Source: JABCPH02 sp963524305 (GTDB taxonomy: Bacteria > Fusobacteriota > Fusobacteriia > Fusobacteriales > Leptotrichiaceae). Taken from it: 64,000 nt of DNA. Of the stretch, positions 60,751-64,000 are shown in pieces. The notes under the pieces are model-generated. The model did not search any database, was not told the DNA's origin, and worked only from the letters and a program-made list of their open reading frames with translations. How positions within the stretch are numbered: position 1 is the stretch's first letter; each line of letters opens with the position of its first letter. Made by a program: the position numbers and the translations under genes. The stretch covers positions 1 to 64,000 of the forward strand of contig CAURGH010000001.1 of assembly GCA_963524305.1 (NCBI GenBank), read 5' to 3'.

Positions 60751-62112
60751 ATGGCTAGAAAATATTTCGGAACAGACGGAATGAGAGGAGAAGCCAATAA
60801 AGATTTAACTATTGATTTAGTTACAAATTTGGGTCTAGCTCTTGGGTATTATTTAAAAAAACATAGAAAAAAAGCAGGGAAACCAAGAATTATTTTGGGG
60901 ACAGATACTAGAATATCAGGATATATGATAAGATCAGCGTTGTCTGCAGGATTGAATTCGATGGGAGTACATATTGATTTTGTAGGAGTATTGCCAACAC
61001 CGGGTGTTTGCTATTTGACAAGAAAATTAAAAGCGGATGCAGGAATTATGATTTCAGCTTCTCACAATCCAGTAAAAGATAATGGAATCAAAATTTTTAG
61101 CTCAAATGGGTACAAATTACCAGATAAAGTTGAAGAAGAATTAGAATCATTGATGGAAAATAGAGAAAAATTATTGGAACATCAAGTAAGTGGAGATAAT
61201 TTGGGTAGATTCAAATATGTTGAAGATGATATGAGAATTTATTTAGATTTCTTAGCTTCGACAGTAAAAACAAACTTCAAAGGTTTAAAAATCGTTATTG
61301 ATGCAGCAAATGGTGCGGCTTACAGAGTTGCTTCAAAAATTTATCAAAAATTAGGTGCTGATATTATTGTTATAAATAATATTCCAAATGGGAAAAATAT
61401 TAATGTAAATTGTGGTTCGACACATCCAGAATTGTTGCAAGAAGTTGTGAAGGTTTACAATGCTGATTTAGGATTGGCATTTGATGGAGATGCTGATAGA
61501 TTGATTGCTGTTGACCATGAAGGAAATGTTATTAATGGAGATTTAGTAATCGCTATAATTGCTGGATATTTCAAAAAACGTGGATTGTTAAATGACAATA
61601 AAGTTGTGACAACTGTTTTAAGTAACATGGGATTTGAAAAATATTTAGATGAACAAGGAATTGGATTGATAAGAGCTAATGTTGGAGATAGATATGTTCT
61701 TGAAAAAATGAAAGAGTTTGGCTTAAATATTGGTGGAGAACAATCTGGGCATATTTTGATGTTAGATTATAACACAACTGGAGATGGAGTTTTATCTTCG
61801 ATTCAATTAGTTGCGGCACTTTTAGAAAGTGGAAAAACTTTAAATGAATTAGTAAAAGATATTAAATTATGGCCACAAGATTCTAGAAATATAATGGTTT
61901 CTAAAGAGAAAAAAGCTACTTGGGAAACTAACAAAGATTTAATGGATTTCGTAAGAGAAAAAGAAAAAGAAATTAATGGAAAAGGTAGAATTTTAGTAAG
62001 AGCTTCTGGTACAGAATCATTGATTAGAGTAATGGTTGAAGCTGAAAAACAAGAAACAGTTGATAAATATGTAGAAGAATTATCTAAAAAAGTTGAAGAA
62101 GTTTTAGGATAA
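60751..62112 (+). CDS. glmM: Phosphoglucosamine mutase
   Basis: 453 residues. GlmM converts glucosamine 6-phosphate to glucosamine 1-phosphate for UDP-GlcNAc, needed for peptidoglycan and LPS. The start RKYFGTDGMRGEAN, the active-site Ser104 in MISASHNPVKDNGIK, the metal loop FDGDADR and the C-terminal LVRASGTESLIRVM are all present. GGAGG precedes the ATG. A terminator follows. Confidence 0.97.
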   Translation: MARKYFGTDGMRGEANKDLTIDLVTNLGLALGYYLKKHRKKAGKPRIILGTDTRISGYMIRSALSAGLNSMGVHIDFVGVLPTPGVCYLTRKLKADAGIMISASHNPVKDNGIKIFSSNGYKLPDKVEEELESLMENREKLLEHQVSGDNLGRFKYVEDDMRIYLDFLASTVKTNFKGLKIVIDAANGAAYRVASKIYQKLGADIIVINNIPNGKNINVNCGSTHPELLQEVVKVYNADLGLAFDGDADRLIAVDHEGNVINGDLVIAIIAGYFKKRGLLNDNKVVTTVLSNMGFEKYLDEQGIGLIRANVGDRYVLEKMKEFGLNIGGEQSGHILMLDYNTTGDGVLSSIQLVAALLESGKTLNELVKDIKLWPQDSRNIMVSKEKKATWETNKDLMDFVREKEKEINGKGRILVRASGTESLIRVMVEAEKQETVDKYVEELSKKVEEVLG

Positions 62113-62118
62113 CTTTTT

Positions 62119-62149
62119 AAAAAGAACGATCTAAAAGGTTGTTCTTTTT
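62119..62149 (+). terminator. Rho-independent terminator after glmM
   Basis: AAAAAGAACGATC (62119-62131) and GGTTGTTCTTTTT (62137-62149) form a 13-bp stem with two G-U pairs and a five-base loop; T-rich sequence follows. Confidence 0.85.
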
Positions 62150-62195
62150 ATTTTATAAATTTATCATTTGTGAGATATTTTTTGATAAAATTTTG

Positions 62196-62204
62196 TGATA
62201 TAAT
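62196..62204 (+). promoter_or_regulatory. Extended -10 element
   Basis: TG-A-TATAAT, 42 bases before the methyltransferase start; no good -35. Confidence 0.5.
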
Positions 62205-62246
62205 GTACTAAAAGTAAAAATTTAAAGTAGAAGAAAGGTAGAGAAT

Positions 62247-62975
62247 ATGGAGCATAAGGAATTTGCTGAAGTGTATGACATTTTTATGAAACACGTTGAT
62301 TATAATGGATGGTATAAATTTTTAAGAAATTTTATGAAAAAAAAAGGAGAAATTATTGATTTAGGTTGTGGAACAGGAGAATTCATTTATAGATTTTTGA
62401 AGGATGATTTTTCAGTAACTGGAATTGATTTGTCAGAAAAAATGTTAGAGGTTGCTAATAAAAAGTTGCAAGAGAAAAATTTAAAAAATCAAAATTATAA
62501 ATTGATAAAAGAGGATATTATTAATTATGAGAGTGAAAATGAGGTAGACTACATAATTTGTAATTTTGATACTGTGAATTATTTAAAAGGTGAAAAAGAA
62601 TTTATAAAGTTCATTCAAAAATGTGAGAAAAATTTAAAAAAAGATGGATTGTTAATTTTTGATGCTGTTGGCGAAGAAATATTTGAGGAAATATTTGAAA
62701 ATGATATTTTTTTAGATGAAGAAGAGGAATATACAAGTATTTGGCGTCATGAACAGTTGAGTGCGAAAAAACATCTTGTAGAAATAGATTTATTTATAAG
62801 ACAAACAAAAAATGACAATTTATTTAGAAAATATAATGATTTGCAATATAAATTTATTTATGATTTTGCTTGGATAATTGAAACTGCACAAAAAAATGGA
62901 TTTGAAGTAGTGGATACGGCTAGTAATCCTGAATTTGGAGAAAGTAGGATATTTTTTATATTTAAGAAAAAATAG
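62247..62975 (+). CDS. Class I SAM-dependent methyltransferase
   Basis: 242 residues. IIDLGCGTGEFIYRF (motif I, about residues 36-50), GIDLSEKMLEVA (motif II) and DYIICNFDTVNYLKG (motif IV) make up a Rossmann-type SAM site. The C-terminal half resembles small-molecule methyltransferases of the Methyltransf_25 type. Target unknown. It precedes the ATP synthase genes by 36 bases, but nothing suggests a functional link. Confidence 0.87.
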   Translation: MEHKEFAEVYDIFMKHVDYNGWYKFLRNFMKKKGEIIDLGCGTGEFIYRFLKDDFSVTGIDLSEKMLEVANKKLQEKNLKNQNYKLIKEDIINYESENEVDYIICNFDTVNYLKGEKEFIKFIQKCEKNLKKDGLLIFDAVGEEIFEEIFENDIFLDEEEEYTSIWRHEQLSAKKHLVEIDLFIRQTKNDNLFRKYNDLQYKFIYDFAWIIETAQKNGFEVVDTASNPEFGESRIFFIFKKK

Positions 62976-63011
62976 AAATTTAGTGAATATGAATTTGAGG
63001 GATGAATAGAA

Positions 63012-63347
63012 ATGAGTGAAAAAACAGAAGAAAAAGTGGAAAAAAATGAAACTGAAGATGAAAAAAGAAAACAAAAAATTTATGAAATAGAAAAAAAGCT
63101 AGGAAGACATAACAAAGACGAAATATTGAAGAGAAAAAGAAATAACGTGTTGATGAAATATTTTTCAATTGCGACAAATATGATTTATACATTGTCAATG
63201 CCAATTTTATTGATGTTAGGAATATATTTGCTATTAGAAAAATATGTGTTTAAACATCAGCAGCCGATAGTTTTGATTATATTTTTAATAATAGGAGCTT
63301 TTTCGGGTTATTGGTCGTTAATAAAAGAAATTAATAATATTAAATAG
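63012..63347 (+). CDS. AtpZ-like small membrane protein
   Basis: 111 residues. A charged, Lys/Glu-rich N-terminus (about 1-50) is followed by two membrane helices (about 57-77 and 84-102) with YWSLIKEI at the end, as in the AtpZ/putative F0F1-ATPase assembly family. Such proteins often precede atpI and atpB and are linked with magnesium or calcium transport during assembly. The family assignment is made from topology and position. Confidence 0.78.
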   Translation: MSEKTEEKVEKNETEDEKRKQKIYEIEKKLGRHNKDEILKRKRNNVLMKYFSIATNMIYTLSMPILLMLGIYLLLEKYVFKHQQPIVLIIFLIIGAFSGYWSLIKEINNIK

Positions 63348-63379
63348 GAAAATGAGAATTATACGAAAAAGAGGTGAAT

Positions 63380-63775
63380 ATGCTAGAAAATATACCAAAA
63401 GAAATAAAAAAAATATATAAAATTTCAATTATTTTAGCAATAGTGATTCTGTTAATAGGAATAGTTTTAAATCGGGTAGAATTATATTTCGCATATTTTG
63501 TAGGTTCATTGATTTCTGCAATAAATATTCTTTTACTAATAAGCGGTGTTCAAAAAATTTTTTATTTAAAATCAAGACCAAAATTGCGAGGGAATTTAGA
63601 ATTTTTTAAAAGATTAATAATATTAGGGATTGGATTTTTTTTAGTTGGATATGTGAGTAAAAAATATTTTTCTGATTATCTCATTCAAAACCTTATATTT
63701 ACTGGCTTAGGAGCATTAAATTTTAAATTTTCGATATTTGTAAATCAAATAATTTTAACATTTGCAAAAAAATGA
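63380..63775 (+). CDS. atpI: AtpI-like ATP synthase assembly protein
   Basis: 131 residues with four membrane helices (about 16-34, 37-58, 77-96, 104-125), the layout of the ATP synthase I (AtpI) family, which helps c-ring assembly. Positions directly before atpB support this. ATG at 63380 is preferred to GTG at 63374 because AAGAGGTGA lies before it. Confidence 0.78.
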   Translation: MLENIPKEIKKIYKISIILAIVILLIGIVLNRVELYFAYFVGSLISAINILLLISGVQKIFYLKSRPKLRGNLEFFKRLIILGIGFFLVGYVSKKYFSDYLIQNLIFTGLGALNFKFSIFVNQIILTFAKK

Positions 63776-63790
63776 TAATAGGAGTATAAT
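63762..63790 (+). promoter_or_regulatory. Candidate promoter for atpB and downstream genes
   Basis: TTGCAA (63762-63767), 17-base spacer, TATAAT (63785-63790). It overlaps the end of the AtpI-like gene and precedes atpB by 64 bases. Confidence 0.6.
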
Positions 63791-63854
63791 AAGAGACGAG
63801 AAGTTCGCAAGAATTTTTCAATTGCTTTTAAATTAGAGAGAAAGGAGATAGAAG

Positions 63855-64000
63855 ATGAAACAAAAAATGACTAAGTTTATAATATTTTTGTTTGCGATGA
63901 TGCTGGTTGTTAATATTATCTTGGCTTTGATGTCGACTTTCTTGCCGGTAAAATTCGTAATGCCAAGTGCAGTAGTTGAAGCGCCACATTATTTTCATTT
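63855..64000 (+). CDS. atpB: ATP synthase F0 subunit a, start of gene (partial)
   Basis: Only the first 48 codons are in the window, running off its right edge. An AAAGGAG ribosome binding site precedes the ATG. The N-terminus has one hydrophobic segment (about residues 7-29), then the start of the extracytoplasmic stretch VMPSAVVEAPHYFHF. The EAPHYF region and the AtpZ/AtpI-like genes before it support subunit a. The ion (proton or sodium) cannot be told from this piece. Confidence 0.7.
   Translation, partial: MKQKMTKFIIFLFAMMLVVNIILALMSTFLPVKFVMPSAVVEAPHYFH

Overview
The window is one contiguous, very AT-rich stretch of bacterial chromosome. By eye GC is well under 35%, with strong A/T bias at third codon positions. 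Gene content points to a Gram-negative member of the Fusobacteriota, most likely Leptotrichia or a close relative in Leptotrichiaceae. There is a FadA-type small adhesin, an OmpA-type protein, an MlaA homologue, GmhA, and the tail of an outer-membrane beta-barrel ending in an aromatic residue. Low-GC housekeeping genes have purine-rich ribosome binding sites, and some starts are TTG or GTG. This is an inference from gene content, not a database match. Almost every gene is on the + strand; clpB is the only clear minus-strand gene. I see no tRNA, rRNA, insertion sequence, prophage or CRISPR array.

Layout. 1-250: end of an autotransporter-like gene and a structured terminator. 0.6-9.2 kb: housekeeping (ArsC/Spx-like protein, xseA, dCMP deaminase, ung, GNAT, a trans-sulfuration PLP enzyme, a membrane-anchored nuclease, obg, miaA, a PTS IIA protein). 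9.3-11.6 kb: an envelope cluster with a FadA-like protein, two small secreted proteins, a small lipoprotein and an OmpA protein. 11.7-18.4 kb: RNA modification and translation (trmN, a U32 protein, a SPOUT-type methyltransferase, an orphan DhaM-like protein, rimM, trmD), interrupted by an O-antigen-ligase-like gene. 18.4-23.5 kb: nspC, secreted proteins and alr. 23.6-31.8 kb: a surface-polysaccharide cluster (three GT2 transferases, Wzy-like polymerase, GT32, TagB-like transferase, initiating sugar transferase, and a secreted EEP-fold hydrolase), followed directly by smc. 35.4-37.7 kb: secreted alpha/beta hydrolase plus MlaA. 38.1-42.7 kb: glyA, rph, a TPR/Sel1 protein, an acidic-tailed membrane protein and crr. 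42.9-45.6 kb: clpB on the minus strand with a sigma-70 promoter and a CIRCE-like operator. 46-50 kb: patatin, LysR-gmhA and an RclA-type flavoprotein. 50.1-53.1 kb: TPP riboswitch controlling a pyrimidine ABC transporter. 53.3-62.1 kb: dnaX, rplI, dnaB, a second U32 protein, a two-component system and glmM. 62.2 kb to the end: a methyltransferase and the start of an ATP synthase operon (AtpZ-like, AtpI-like, atpB).

How it fits together. Many genes serve the cell envelope: polysaccharide building and ligation, lipid handling (MlaA, two alpha/beta hydrolases, patatin), heptose supply (gmhA), peptidoglycan precursors (alr, glmM) and surface proteins. Three PTS IIA-type proteins (PtsN-like, DhaM-like, Crr) sit apart from any permease. 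The RclA-type enzyme would suit life in the mouth, where peroxidase-derived oxidants occur.

No single unmistakable new system is visible. The best candidates for something undescribed are the FadA-like/OmpA envelope module, the paired hairpin leaders before the large U32 gene and the ligase gene, and the structured RNA at the 3' end of the autotransporter gene. A recurrent promoter feature is an extended -10 of the form TG-N-TATAAT, found upstream of at least eleven genes.
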